Shown: piece by piece, positions 24,612-32,802 of the stretch | Numbering within the stretch: position 1 is the first letter of the stretch | Layout: the number at the start of each line of letters is the position of its first letter | Assembly (NCBI RefSeq): GCF_019890615.1 | Contig: NZ_JAINVZ010000004.1 | Coordinates: 372,001-436,000, forward strand | DNA: 64,000 nucleotides | Direction of reading: 5' to 3' | Source: Streptantibioticus parmotrematis | Lineage (GTDB): Bacteria; Actinomycetota; Actinomycetes; Streptomycetales; Streptomycetaceae | Program-made: the position numbers and the translations under genes | Notes under the pieces: generated by a model | Seen by the model: the letters and a program-made list of their open reading frames with translations, nothing else | The model's database searches: none | What the model was told of the DNA's origin: nothing

Positions 24612-24727
24612 GGCGTCCTCCAGGGCGTGACCTGCTGCTTATCGGTCATGCCGCCCCGTTCGGCCGACACAGAAGCAGTGAGACGTACAATTAGTACCAG
24701 CACCGTACCGAGTGTGCGGGTACTTTG

Positions 24728-24743
24728 AGTGCGGGATCGCACT
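24728..24743. promoter_or_regulatory. Inverted repeat upstream of the monooxygenase/XRE pair
   Basis: The perfect inverted repeat agtgcg-ggat-cgcact lies 80 bases before the ATG at 24824, in the only gap between the divergent gene pairs. It is a plausible operator for the XRE regulator encoded at 25128. Confidence 0.45.
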
Positions 24744-24823
24744 TTTCGTACGGGTCGCGAGCCGCATAGCGTTCACGCTGTGGTGTGGTGCTGAGCTGGA
24801 CTTCCGACGAGAGGGGAAACCGT

Positions 24824-25138
24824 ATGTTCGGCCTGATGGTGCGCTTCACGTGCAAGGACGAGGACGCGGCGGCCGGATTCGACGCGCTCGTCGCGCGCAC
24901 CGGCGCGCAGATCCGCGCGAACGAACCCGGAACGCTGATCTACACGGTGCACCGTGTTGACGGCCGCCCCCTGGAACGGATCTTCTACGAGCTCTACCGC
25001 GACCACGACGCCTTCGACACCCACGAGACGCAGCCGTACGTCCGGGCCTTCCTCGACGACCGGAACGCCTACCTGGCCTCCACCGAGGTGGACCGCCTGG
25101 ACTTCGTGTCCGGCAAGGGCGTCGACGTTGAGCACTGA
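24824..25138 (+). CDS. Antibiotic biosynthesis monooxygenase-family protein
   Basis: A 104-residue dimeric ferredoxin-like (ABM/YgiN-type) protein: MFGLMVRFTCKDEDAAAGFDALV, NEPGTLIYTVHRV, ELYRDHDAFDTHETQPYVRAFLDD. Members are cofactor-free quinol monooxygenases or structural homologues. Its TGA stop lies inside the next gene, so it is translated together with the XRE regulator. Its substrate cannot be inferred. Confidence 0.85.
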   Translation: MFGLMVRFTCKDEDAAAGFDALVARTGAQIRANEPGTLIYTVHRVDGRPLERIFYELYRDHDAFDTHETQPYVRAFLDDRNAYLASTEVDRLDFVSGKGVDVEH

Positions 25139-26354
25139 CTACGAGAAGGCACTCGGCCGCAAGATCGCCCTCAACCGCAAGCGCCGCGGTCTGTCGCAGA
25201 AGGAGCTCGCCGGCCTCCTCGACCGGTCCGAAGCCTGGGTCTCCCAAGTCGAGCGGGGTGTACGACGCATCGACCGGATGACGGTCCTGGAGAAAGTCGC
25301 CGACGTCCTCGACATCCCCATCGCCGAACTGGCCGCCGAAGCACCCATCATCGCCGCGACAACCGAACCCGATGCCCCCGGCGCTGCCCGCCTGCGCCTG
25401 CTACTGAGCGCCGCCCACTCCCTCAACGCGATCCTCGGCGCGCACGAGCCGCCGGATGTGGCCGCGTTGCGCGCCGACGTCGACCGCGCCTGGGAGCTGA
25501 CCCACGCCAGCCACTACACCGACCTCGCCGACCTCCTCGAACAACTCGTACCCCGACTGGAGAACGCCGCACGCTCCGCCCCGGAGCACCAACACCCCGA
25601 ACTCTTCAGGCTGCTGGCCGCGACGTATCACACGTGCAGCGCCGCCCTGGCCACCATGGGCGAGCCCGAAGCGGCCTGGATCGCAGCCGACCGGGCCGTG
25701 GTCGCGGCCGAGCGGGCCAACGACCCCCTGCTGATGGCCGCCGGAGCATTCCGCCTGTCCATCGTCTTCCTCGGCGCCCGCCACTACGACCAAGCCACCC
25801 AGGCGTCCGGCAGTGCGGCCGAAGCGCTGCGGCCCCTTACTGAATCCGGCCGTCCCGAGGCGGTCGCCCTGCGGGGAGCTCTCACCCTGCAACGTGCCGT
25901 CGCAGCCGCCCGCACCAACCAAGCCGACGACGCCTACCGCTTCCTGCGCGAGGCCGGTGAGATGGCCCAGCAGGTCGGCGAGGGGCGCAACGACTACAAC
26001 ACCGAGTTCGGCCCCACCAACGTCGGCCTGCACGAAGTCTCCGTGGCAGTCGAACTCGGCGACGCCGGAATCGCCCTGCGCGCCGCCGACACCATCGACC
26101 CCTCCGCACTGTCTTCTGAACGCCAGACCCGCTTCCACCTCGACGTCGCCCGCGCACACGCCCAGCGCCGCCAGACGGACGAGGCCCTCAACGCACTCCT
26201 GAAGGCACACCAGCTCTCGCCCGAGATGATCCGCGCGATGCCGATGGTCCAACAACTGGTGGCCGACCTGATCACGATGAGCGAGCCACCGTCCGAGCAA
26301 CTCCGCTCTTTCGGCCAACAATTGGGAGTCGATATGTCTCGCTTTGATCCCTGA
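25128..26354 (+). CDS. XRE-family regulator with TPR-like C-terminal domain
   Basis: A 408-residue protein with an N-terminal helix-turn-helix (RKIALNRKRRGLSQKELAGLLDRSEAWVSQVERGVRRIDRM) and about 300 residues of helical repeats. These are of the TPR kind that bind small molecules or peptides (AWIAADRAVVAAERANDPLLMAAGAFRLSIVF and similar). I choose the TTG at 25128, which overlaps the preceding stop; no ATG or GTG lies before the HTH in this frame. Coupling to the monooxygenase gene suggests one operon. Confidence 0.8.
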   Translation: MSTDYEKALGRKIALNRKRRGLSQKELAGLLDRSEAWVSQVERGVRRIDRMTVLEKVADVLDIPIAELAAEAPIIAATTEPDAPGAARLRLLLSAAHSLNAILGAHEPPDVAALRADVDRAWELTHASHYTDLADLLEQLVPRLENAARSAPEHQHPELFRLLAATYHTCSAALATMGEPEAAWIAADRAVVAAERANDPLLMAAGAFRLSIVFLGARHYDQATQASGSAAEALRPLTESGRPEAVALRGALTLQRAVAAARTNQADDAYRFLREAGEMAQQVGEGRNDYNTEFGPTNVGLHEVSVAVELGDAGIALRAADTIDPSALSSERQTRFHLDVARAHAQRRQTDEALNALLKAHQLSPEMIRAMPMVQQLVADLITMSEPPSEQLRSFGQQLGVDMSRFDP

Positions 26355-26414
26355 TCAGGTGAGTTCACCGGCCTCGCCGTTGCTGACTCCCCTTCCAGAG
26401 CGGAGACCCTGAAC

Positions 26415-27542
26415 GTGACTGATGACCTTCCCACCGCCGAAGGCCTGCGCAGTCGGCTCGTTCAATCGCTCGTCGCGGACGGCACGCTGCGTTCCGACGC
26501 GTTGAAGCACGCCGTCGGCGTCGTGCCTCGGGAGGCGTTTCTGTCGCGCGGATGGTTCGAGTACGAGGACGACGGCTGGTTCCGGCCTGCGGCTTCGGGT
26601 GGGGACTCGCTGGCTCGGGTCTACGAGGACGACACGCTTGTCACTCAGGTCGCGGGCGGCGTCTTCGCGGATCAGGTTGAGGGGCGCATCGCCGCAGCTC
26701 CGACCTCCTCCTCGACGTTGCCGAGTCTGGTCGTGCGCATGCTGGAGGAGCTACGCGTACGTCCCGGCTCGCGCGTGCTGGAGATCGGTACGGGAACCGG
26801 CTACTCCACCGCGCTGCTGTGCCACCTCGTCGGCGACGACCGCGTCACGACGGTCGAGGTGGACGCCGAGGTCTCCGCCCGCGCCGCCATCGCGCTCGCG
26901 GGACTCGGCTTGCGTCCTCAACTCGTGAACGGTGACGGTCTCGGCGGTCACGCGGGCGGGGCTCCGTACGACCGCGTCATCGCCACGTGCGGCGTGCGCG
27001 ACGTCCCGTTGGCGTGGATCGAGCAGACGCGGCCGGGCGGGGAGATCCTGGCCCCGGTCGGGGGCTGGATGCACGCCTCCGAACTCGTCCGCCTCACCGT
27101 CCACGACGACGGCACCGCGAGCGGTCCGGTCCTCGACGGGCACGTCTCCTTCATGCCGGCCCGGCCGCAATCGCCTCCGCCTCTTGGGGTGTTGCCCGAT
27201 CTGACCGGCGCGGACGAGGAGCCCTGCGCCCTGGGCGCCGACACGTTGGACGACTGGACCACGCGCTACGTCGCGCAGTCGGCGGTCCCGACGGTCCAAC
27301 GGCTCACGTTGCCGCATGAGGACGGCCGCACGCTGCACGTTCTGCTCGACGTCACCGCACAAGCGTGGGCCTGCCTCACGCAGGACGACGCGGGCCACTG
27401 GTCCGTACGCCAGACAGAACCCGAACGCCTGTGGGACGCGATCACGGAACGCGTGACGGCGTGGCGCGCGGCGGGGGGACCGGAGGCCGGGCGACTGCGA
27501 TGGCATGTCGGACCCGACGGGCAACGGCTCACGTGGGAATGA
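26415..27542 (+). CDS. PIMT-like methyltransferase of the ATP-grasp/RiPP-associated type
   Basis: A 375-residue SAM-dependent methyltransferase related to protein-L-isoaspartate O-methyltransferase. It has [20 protein letters not shown], the SAM loop [25 protein letters not shown] and [15 protein letters not shown], with a C-terminal extension of about 150 residues. Its layout recalls methyltransferases of ATP-grasp peptide-maturation systems, which modify ribosomal peptides. No ATP-grasp ligase or precursor peptide is visible nearby, so it may be an orphan. The GTG at 26415 gives [15 protein letters not shown]. It is the last gene before the att copy. Confidence 0.75.
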   Translation: MTDDLPTAEGLRSRLVQSLVADGTLRSDALKHAVGVVPREAFLSRGWFEYEDDGWFRPAASGGDSLARVYEDDTLVTQVAGGVFADQVEGRIAAAPTSSSTLPSLVVRMLEELRVRPGSRVLEIGTGTGYSTALLCHLVGDDRVTTVEVDAEVSARAAIALAGLGLRPQLVNGDGLGGHAGGAPYDRVIATCGVRDVPLAWIEQTRPGGEILAPVGGWMHASELVRLTVHDDGTASGPVLDGHVSFMPARPQSPPPLGVLPDLTGADEEPCALGADTLDDWTTRYVAQSAVPTVQRLTLPHEDGRTLHVLLDVTAQAWACLTQDDAGHWSVRQTEPERLWDAITERVTAWRAAGGPEAGRLRWHVGPDGQRLTWE

Positions 27543-27634
27543 GCCCTCCCGAACCGCCTGCGGCACACCGAGGCCCCGTTCGCCCCACGCAGAGATGCGT
27601 GCGGGGGGCGGGCGGGGCCTCGATCGAGCGGAGC

Positions 27635-27652
27635 TACTTCTTCTTGCCCTGG
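27635..27652. other. attL core of the AICE
   Basis: The 18 bases tacttcttcttgccctgg are identical to the gpmA 3' end at 40672-40689. On the reverse strand this copy still encodes a gpmA-like tail, GKTQGKKK and stop. Direct repeats cggcccag at 27763-27770 and 27773-27780 resemble integrase arm sites; similar repeats occur at 40562-40569, 40591-40598 and 40602-40609 on the right. Confidence 0.8.
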
Positions 27653-28240
27653 GTCTTGCCGGGGACCTTGGTGAGCTGGGTTTTTGCTGGTCGGGGGCGG
27701 TGGGTACGGCTGCCTGGTGGTCGTCGTTGGTTGTCCTTGGCCCCTATTGAGCGTCCTCGGGCGGCCCAGAGACGGCCCAGCTTCTGTGCGCCCGGTTGAC
27801 GGCTGGCACCTTCGATGTCCGGTCTGCACGTCAGCCGACGGCAGTCAGCCACGATGGTGGGGGCATCGACCGACCAGGCGCGCGTGTCTCGCTGCACGTC
27901 CACCGGCCTTCACCACGCTGCGAGTGCCGTCGACCAGAGGCAAGAGGCGGCGGCCAGCACGCGAGGAGGAAGCCCTGAGCCCTCAGCTTGGGAAGCTGCG
28001 AGCATATGACACTGAGTCAGGGGCTTGCCTGGGGAAACTGCCTGAATGCGGCTGCTCGATTGGTGCTGTGTTCACCGTGGTTCCCGATGTTCCCTGTTCG
28101 ATCTGGTGCGCCTGCGGTGCGGAGGGACCGCCACGTCAACTCCCCTGAGGCGCCGCCCCGTAGCCAGAGTCACCGCACCGAACCTGCCCCTCGCCCCAAA
28201 CCGGTAGACCCTTAGTTTTGTCCGTGATATTTTCACGCCC
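27653..28240. other. Noncoding left end of the AICE
   Basis: About 590 bases without a supportable gene. Apart from the paired cggcccag repeats near 27763-27780 I see no strong structure. The promoter for the cargo operon should lie at its right end. Confidence 0.5.
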
Positions 28241-28840
28241 ATGCTTAAGGATGAGCTTGAGCGGGTCCGCAATGCCTTGGCGGATCTTTGCGAACCCCTC
28301 CACGACGTCTTTGCTTGGGCTGGTCAACGCAGGTCCGAGGCGCTTCCGGAGCTGGTGCGGCCCGAGTACAACTGGCATGGCACGCACACCGTCAGGGCCC
28401 TCGCGCACCACCGGCTCCGTAGGACGAATCTGGGCGTGTGGACTCTTTCGGGCAACCATGCCCGGAACGGTGAACTCTGGCTGACAGACAGCGACTACTC
28501 GCTGCGAGTTCTGCATGCGCTGAACGAGAGAGACGTGCCCCCTCCGGGGCCAAACCTGGCCCGGCGCGCATACTACCACAACCCGCCCCTGCCGCTTCAG
28601 GAGAAGCTCGATGGGCCGGCCAATGACAAGCTCATCGCCCTGTGGCGCCTGGACCCGAGCGGAGCTCCCTCTTTCAGGGTGGTTCGACCGATCGGGAAGT
28701 GGCGCTTCGGGGGCACTGCGAAGACGGATCTAGACTTCCCCCTGCCGGAGACGGCTGTAGACATGAGAAGCCTCCACTTCGAGCCCGCTGACGAGGGCCT
28801 TGAAGACGTGAGGCTCCCAGAGGAGGAGGAAGGCAAATGA
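28241..28840 (+). CDS. Unknown protein, first gene of the AICE cargo block
   Basis: A 199-residue protein starts MLKDELERVRNALADLCEPL; the middle contains RRTNLGVWTLSGNHARNGELWLTDSDYSLRVLHAL, and the end is acidic (LPEEEEGK). I do not recognise a family, and no catalytic motif stands out. Its stop overlaps the ATG of the XRE-ImmA/IrrE gene (ATGA), so the two are co-translated and probably work together, for example as partner or substrate of that protease. Its start is ATG 28241 without a strong ribosome site. Confidence 0.65.
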   Translation: MLKDELERVRNALADLCEPLHDVFAWAGQRRSEALPELVRPEYNWHGTHTVRALAHHRLRRTNLGVWTLSGNHARNGELWLTDSDYSLRVLHALNERDVPPPGPNLARRAYYHNPPLPLQEKLDGPANDKLIALWRLDPSGAPSFRVVRPIGKWRFGGTAKTDLDFPLPETAVDMRSLHFEPADEGLEDVRLPEEEEGK

Positions 28841-30018
28841 CCACGGTGCTTGGGCCTTCACCTGGTGAGCGCCTGCGCACCCTGCGAGAGTTGCTCGGAC
28901 TCACCGGAGCTGCACTGTCTGATATGTGTGGTATGAGTAAGAGTTGGATCTCTCAAGTCGAGACCAAGGCTCGGGAGGCCTCCGAGGAAGGCCTCCGAGC
29001 CGTAGCTGAGAGCACCGGAACGCCGATGTCTTTCTTCTACGCGCGTCCCTCGTCTATCCCTCTCGATTCATTGCACTTCCGGAAACTCGCGTCTGCAAGT
29101 CGCACTGTCACGAAGCGCGTTCAAGCTTTCTATAGCGAAAGCTATCGGATTACTGAAGACCTATTGCGTGATGCCAAATATCCGGCACCCCCTCTCCCCT
29201 ATGCGACGTCAGACGACCTCGCAATGGACGATATCGAGGAACTAGCCGCGCAGACCAGAGAGGCATTGCGCATTGCTCCAGACAAGCCAATTCCGAATCT
29301 GACCCGCGCGATGGAGCGGTCCGGAATCGCAGTGGCACCTATTGTGCTTACCGATCCGGCCGGGGAAGAACAAAGTGGCACACAGCATCATTTCGGCCTA
29401 TCTCACTGGGGCGGAATCGGAGACGTAGCGCTCGTGGCTTACTTCCCCGGGGCGCAAGGAGACCGCGATCGCTTTACGCTTGCTCACGAGCTAGGCCATT
29501 TGGTACTGCACACGTTTCGTCCACACGCTAAAGACCCAGAGGCAGAAGCGAATAGCTTTGCGGCAGCGCTGCTCGTTCCGAAAAGTCGCGCCACTGTGGA
29601 TATTACCGATCGGCTATCGTTGACGGGATACGCACGCCTGAAGGCGACGTGGGGAGTTTCTATTCAGGCATTGATTATGCGCGGTCATGCCATTGGAAAT
29701 ATCAACGAGAGCCGCAAGCGCTCGCTCTTCGTTCAGCTGACTCAACGAGGCTGGCGTAAGGAAGAGCCTGTAACCGTAGGACATGAATATCCTCTCTTGC
29801 TATGGACAATGCTGGAGAGGGGGTATGGGTCGAAGCCGTACCTGTCGGCGGCGGAAGAACTAGCGATCCATCCGACGGTTCTGCGCTCTATCGCACCGAC
29901 TCCTGCTAGTAAATCTGCCGCGAGGCAGGTTATGCAACCAGAAAAGCAAGCTGATGTGCTTGAGTTTCGCCGTTCGTCGAAGCGTCCTGACGGTGCTCTC
30001 GACGTAGCTGTCCGCTGA
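28837..30018 (+). CDS. XRE regulator fused to ImmA/IrrE metallopeptidase
   Basis: A 393-residue protein combines an N-terminal helix-turn-helix (about 10-66, GLTGAALSDMCGMSKSWISQVE) with an ImmA/IrrE-type zinc peptidase. The HELGH motif lies at 217-221 (FTLAHELGHLVLH) and the downstream glutamates in DPEAEANSFAAALLVP. Such proteins cleave repressors in response to damage or infection, or act as one-gene sensors. Codon use and GC (about half A/T in many stretches) differ strongly from the host, which indicates recent transfer. It overlaps the preceding gene by four bases. Confidence 0.85.
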   Translation: MTTVLGPSPGERLRTLRELLGLTGAALSDMCGMSKSWISQVETKAREASEEGLRAVAESTGTPMSFFYARPSSIPLDSLHFRKLASASRTVTKRVQAFYSESYRITEDLLRDAKYPAPPLPYATSDDLAMDDIEELAAQTREALRIAPDKPIPNLTRAMERSGIAVAPIVLTDPAGEEQSGTQHHFGLSHWGGIGDVALVAYFPGAQGDRDRFTLAHELGHLVLHTFRPHAKDPEAEANSFAAALLVPKSRATVDITDRLSLTGYARLKATWGVSIQALIMRGHAIGNINESRKRSLFVQLTQRGWRKEEPVTVGHEYPLLLWTMLERGYGSKPYLSAAEELAIHPTVLRSIAPTPASKSAARQVMQPEKQADVLEFRRSSKRPDGALDVAVR

Positions 30019-30135
30019 CCGTCCTCTCGCAGGTGCAGAGGGTGTTTGTGGGGCCGCTGGCTGACTGCGCTGGCGCGCCCTGCGCGGTTTGGGCGATCGC
30101 TAGGCAGGGCTTGGCACAATGTGAGGAGTTAGCCA

Positions 30136-31191
30136 ATGCGTCGAGAGGCTCGCATACTCAAAGAAAAGTCGCTAGCATCGCTTACAAATGCTGTTACAGC
30201 ATTCAACTCTCCACAGGCTAGCGGGATCCGAGTCACAATCGTCCTAATGTCCACTCAGCATGCCTTTGAAATGTTGCTGAAGTCTGCTCTAGTGCAGCAG
30301 CGCGTTGACGTGTTTGATCGCGACGCCGATATGAGCTTCGGCTTCGACAAATGCGTCAATTTGTGCACCGAGAGGTTGCAGGTCTCCACCCAGGAGGCCG
30401 GGTTCTTGCGGATGCTTGCCAAGTTGCGAGACGCAGAACAGCACTGGTATGGAGTGGTTTCAGAAGGAATTCTGTACACGTGCATGAGAGCTGCGGTGAC
30501 TCTTTTTGATGAGCTGCTTCGCCGTGCCTTCTCAGAATCTCTAGCGAAACACCTGCCGGATCGAATTCTTCCTATATCCACTTACCCGCCTAAGCATATA
30601 CAAGCCTTGATTGATGAGGAGTTCAGGCAAGTTCAGGAGCTCTTGCGACCTGGCAAACGTCATGGCGCGGAAGCGCGTGGAAGAATACGAACGCTACTGG
30701 CCATTCAGGCTCTAGAAATCGAAGAATTTCGCATCAGTGAGCGTGATATTGATAAATTTGAACAAGGGGTCAGGAAAGGTGAAGGGCGGGCTGATTTGCT
30801 GCCGAACCTGTCCACTGTAGGAACAGAAGTCAGTGGTGAAGGCATTAATGTGACGGTGCACTTCACTAAGACTCAAGGCGCTCCCGTCCGCTGGGCTGGC
30901 GGTGATGACGCAGCGGCTGCCGTTAAGGTGGAGGATCTCTGGAATAAGTTCCATTGGACTCGGGGAAAGCTGGCAGCGAAGCTCGGTCTCAGCACCGGTT
31001 ACGCCGCCGCACTAAGGTGGAAGCTGGGCATCGATGATGATGAGAGCTGTCACATGCATAGATTCCACAATAGAACTCGCATCGATGGCTATTCGGACAA
31101 CGCCTTCCGTAAGATGAAGGAAGTGATGACTGCACCAGGCTTCGATATTCGGGCCATCTATCAAGAATATCGGTTTAGGAATTCGATATAA
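30136..31191 (+). CDS. DUF3644 / HEPN-like protein
   Basis: A 351-residue protein whose first 150 residues match the DUF3644 pattern: KEKSLASLTNAVTAFNSP, the helix STQHAFEMLLKSALVQQ, SFGFDKCVNLC and KLRDAEQHWYGVVSE. RDAEQH at 98-103 fits the HEPN R-x4-H motif. The C-terminal part contains a putative helix-turn-helix (TRGKLAAKLGLSTGYAAALRWKL, about 275-297). GC is clearly low (sample lines of 40-52%). GTGAGGAG precedes the ATG at 30136. The context with the ImmA/IrrE gene suggests a defence or toxin role, which is inference. Confidence 0.75.
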   Translation: MRREARILKEKSLASLTNAVTAFNSPQASGIRVTIVLMSTQHAFEMLLKSALVQQRVDVFDRDADMSFGFDKCVNLCTERLQVSTQEAGFLRMLAKLRDAEQHWYGVVSEGILYTCMRAAVTLFDELLRRAFSESLAKHLPDRILPISTYPPKHIQALIDEEFRQVQELLRPGKRHGAEARGRIRTLLAIQALEIEEFRISERDIDKFEQGVRKGEGRADLLPNLSTVGTEVSGEGINVTVHFTKTQGAPVRWAGGDDAAAAVKVEDLWNKFHWTRGKLAAKLGLSTGYAAALRWKLGIDDDESCHMHRFHNRTRIDGYSDNAFRKMKEVMTAPGFDIRAIYQEYRFRNSI

Positions 31192-31256
31192 GGTGCGCTT
31201 CCGGCATTGGAGGTAGTTGGACAAGCGGGGGAGTCTCGATGACTCAATCAAGCCCA

Positions 31257-31290
31257 TGATGCGCCGCCGATCCGTGGGGGCGGCGCATCA
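31257..31290 (+). terminator. Terminator after the DUF3644 gene
   Basis: Twelve-base arms tgatgcgccgcc and ggcggcgcatca are separated by a 10-base loop, 66 bases after the stop of the DUF3644 gene. Confidence 0.75.
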
Positions 31291-31510
31291 CGGGCAACGC
31301 AGGCTTTGAGGCCTGACTTCATCCTTATCAGGTCGATCACGGGGAGTTGGCGACATCGGTCAACCGGCTCGGGTGCCTCGGTTGATCATCCGCCACTGAT
31401 TGCCGACATCCGACCCTGTTGGTCAGCGCACTTAAGCGGCAAAACGTGCACTAAGACTTGGCTAAAAACGATTGACTGCTACTCCACCACACAAGCCCAT
31501 ACTCACTCCA

Positions 31511-31660
31511 GCTCCCATCCCGTCCGCCGTCGACCCACACACCGTGGAGCGGGCGTGGCTCATGGCGTCCAGGTGGAGCGCGCCACTGTACGAACGACCT
31601 GGACGCCATGAGCCGCGGCTGCTCGGCTCTGCCTGGGTCGACGGCGGACGGGATGGGAGC
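31511..31660. repeat. 150-base nested palindrome
   Basis: Outer arms of 27 bases (31511-31537 and 31634-31660) are perfect reverse complements. Inner arms of 18 bases (31557-31574 and 31597-31614) are also perfect. They are separated by 19-base unpaired segments on each side, with a 22-base loop at the tip. The symmetry of the two 19-base bulges makes a large cruciform or structured RNA likely. Confidence 0.9.
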
Positions 31661-31926
31661 ACCCCGCGCACGCCACTACGGGCCCGCACTCGGGAACGGC
31701 GCCCCTCCATCCCGGTGCTGGCCGATCCCCTGCCGGAGGCATCGTTCTGACCGCGGCCGCTCCCATGCGGAACTCGAGTCGCGGCCTTCGGCTCGTTGAT
31801 GTACGCGCGGCACGGGCGCCGGCCGGGCTGGAGCGGGGCGGAGACAGGAGCGCAGGCCCGGCCGGGGGTCGGGCCGCGCGCGGGGAGCGGAGCGAGCCGC
31901 CTTGAACCCGTAGAGAAGGTTGTTAC

Positions 31927-32340
31927 TCACCGGCTCCGCAGGCTCCGCGGAGCGAGCGTTGGCCTTGGGGTGAACTGACTTGCACACGGCGGGAGCTGGG
32001 CTGCCTGGCGGTTGGCCAGTGTCAGGAAGATGACCGGGCGGGCTGTCCAGGTGATCCGCGTGCTTCGGTGGTGGATCGTGAAGGCGCACTGCTCGCCGCT
32101 CGCCAGGGCTTCCAGGTCGGCTACGTAGCCTCCGCTGAGCCACTCCCAGGCGTTCGCGAACGCGTTGCGGTCGAGTGCTGAGGCGATCGTGCGGACTGCG
32201 ATGCGAATCCAGCGGATCGACGTGACTGCGTTCGGGGCGTCGAGCGACGCGAGCAGCGCCGGCACTTCGCCGGTTGCCGGGCTCTGGGTCCAGCACTCGC
32301 ACCAGTACCCCGGGGTGACGAGCGGAGCGTTCGGCTTCAT
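31927..32340 (-). CDS. AICE-associated hypothetical protein (paralogue family)
   Basis: A 137-residue protein starts MKPNAPLVTPGYWCECWTQ; the core ADLEALASGEQCAFTIHHRSTRITWTAR matches the LLASGEPYVFTVFDDPMRYALTAR core of the preceding gene, so both belong to one family. The C-terminus is Arg/Pro-rich. Its ATG at 32340 overlaps the stop of the preceding gene (ATGA). Function unknown; it is common in actinomycete elements as far as I recall. Confidence 0.7.
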   Translation of the reverse strand: MKPNAPLVTPGYWCECWTQSPATGEVPALLASLDAPNAVTSIRWIRIAVRTIASALDRNAFANAWEWLSGGYVADLEALASGEQCAFTIHHRSTRITWTARPVIFLTLANRQAAQLPPCASQFTPRPTLAPRSLRSR

Positions 32341-32756
32341 CGGGCGGCTCCCGTCGGGCGGGCCGTCAGGGCGTAGCGCATCGGGTCGTCGAAGACGGTG
32401 AAGACATAGGGCTCGCCGCTGGCCAACAGCGCTAAGGCGCGTTCGTGTTCGGCGGTGTCGTTGATCCAGTGGCGGCCTGGTCGTGCGGCTCGTGGGTCGA
32501 GCTGGTCGGTGATGTCGCGGGCTCGGCGCATGAGCCATCGCAGGGCGAGACGTGGTGTGGCGGCCGGGAGCGCGCCAAGGGGGAAGCACTGGCGGTCGTC
32601 GGGGGTGTATGCGACCGCTTCGCACTCGTACGGGGCCTGCGGCCTGCGGTCCGGTGGGACTCCGCCCCCGCTGCCGCCGGGGTCCGCCCATGCGGAATCC
32701 ATGGATGTGGCGAAAGCGGCTGTGCTGAGCGGCTGACTGCTCGTATACTCGTGCAT
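32337..32756 (-). CDS. AICE-associated hypothetical protein (paralogue family)
   Basis: A 139-residue protein whose second half (PRLALRWLMRRARDITDQLD, then HERALALLASGEPYVFTVFDD and RYALTARP) matches the gene at 24210 in the relic element. The N-terminal third (MHEYTSSQPLSTAAFATSM) is variable. No ribosome site precedes ATG 32756; ATG 32702 is an alternative. The repeated CTCGTATA motif at 32740-32747 lies over the start region, which suggests control by the GntR repressor. Confidence 0.65.
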   Translation of the reverse strand: MHEYTSSQPLSTAAFATSMDSAWADPGGSGGGVPPDRRPQAPYECEAVAYTPDDRQCFPLGALPAATPRLALRWLMRRARDITDQLDPRAARPGRHWINDTAEHERALALLASGEPYVFTVFDDPMRYALTARPTGAAR

Positions 32757-32802
32757 ACAAGTTGCTTTCTGCTAGTAGGCCGCCATGGGTAGGGATTACG
32801 GG

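Larger units (their letters stand above)
22581..27652. mobile_element. Relic of an older integrative element stacked in the gpmA att site
   Basis: This segment is bounded by a degenerate att copy (cttcttcttgccctgg at 22581-22596) and the good copy at 27635-27652. Beyond both copies the sequence continues similarly (tcttgccgggga), and both have ggcggcccag/acggcccag-type repeats about 110-130 bases inside. It has no integrase, Rep or transfer gene, but it encodes a paralogue (at 24210) of a gene family of the intact element. I infer a decayed element in tandem with the 27.6-40.7 kb AICE. Confidence 0.6.
31192..31926. other. Noncoding interval with strong secondary structure
   Basis: About 735 bases hold no gene that I can support; open frames here merely read through palindromes. 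It contains a terminator (31257-31290), a 150-base nested palindrome (31511-31660) and further GC-rich short inverted repeats around 31850-31950. It is a candidate site for a replication or transfer origin of the element. Confidence 0.55.

Noticed and set aside
27684-28148. Possible small genes at the left end of the AICE
   Set aside because: The frames lack ribosome sites and codon bias, and they cover the probable integrase arm sites.
31462-31710. Open frames on both strands over the large palindrome
   Set aside because: The palindrome makes both strands look alike; the translations are Arg/Ser/Pro strings with no start signal or family similarity.
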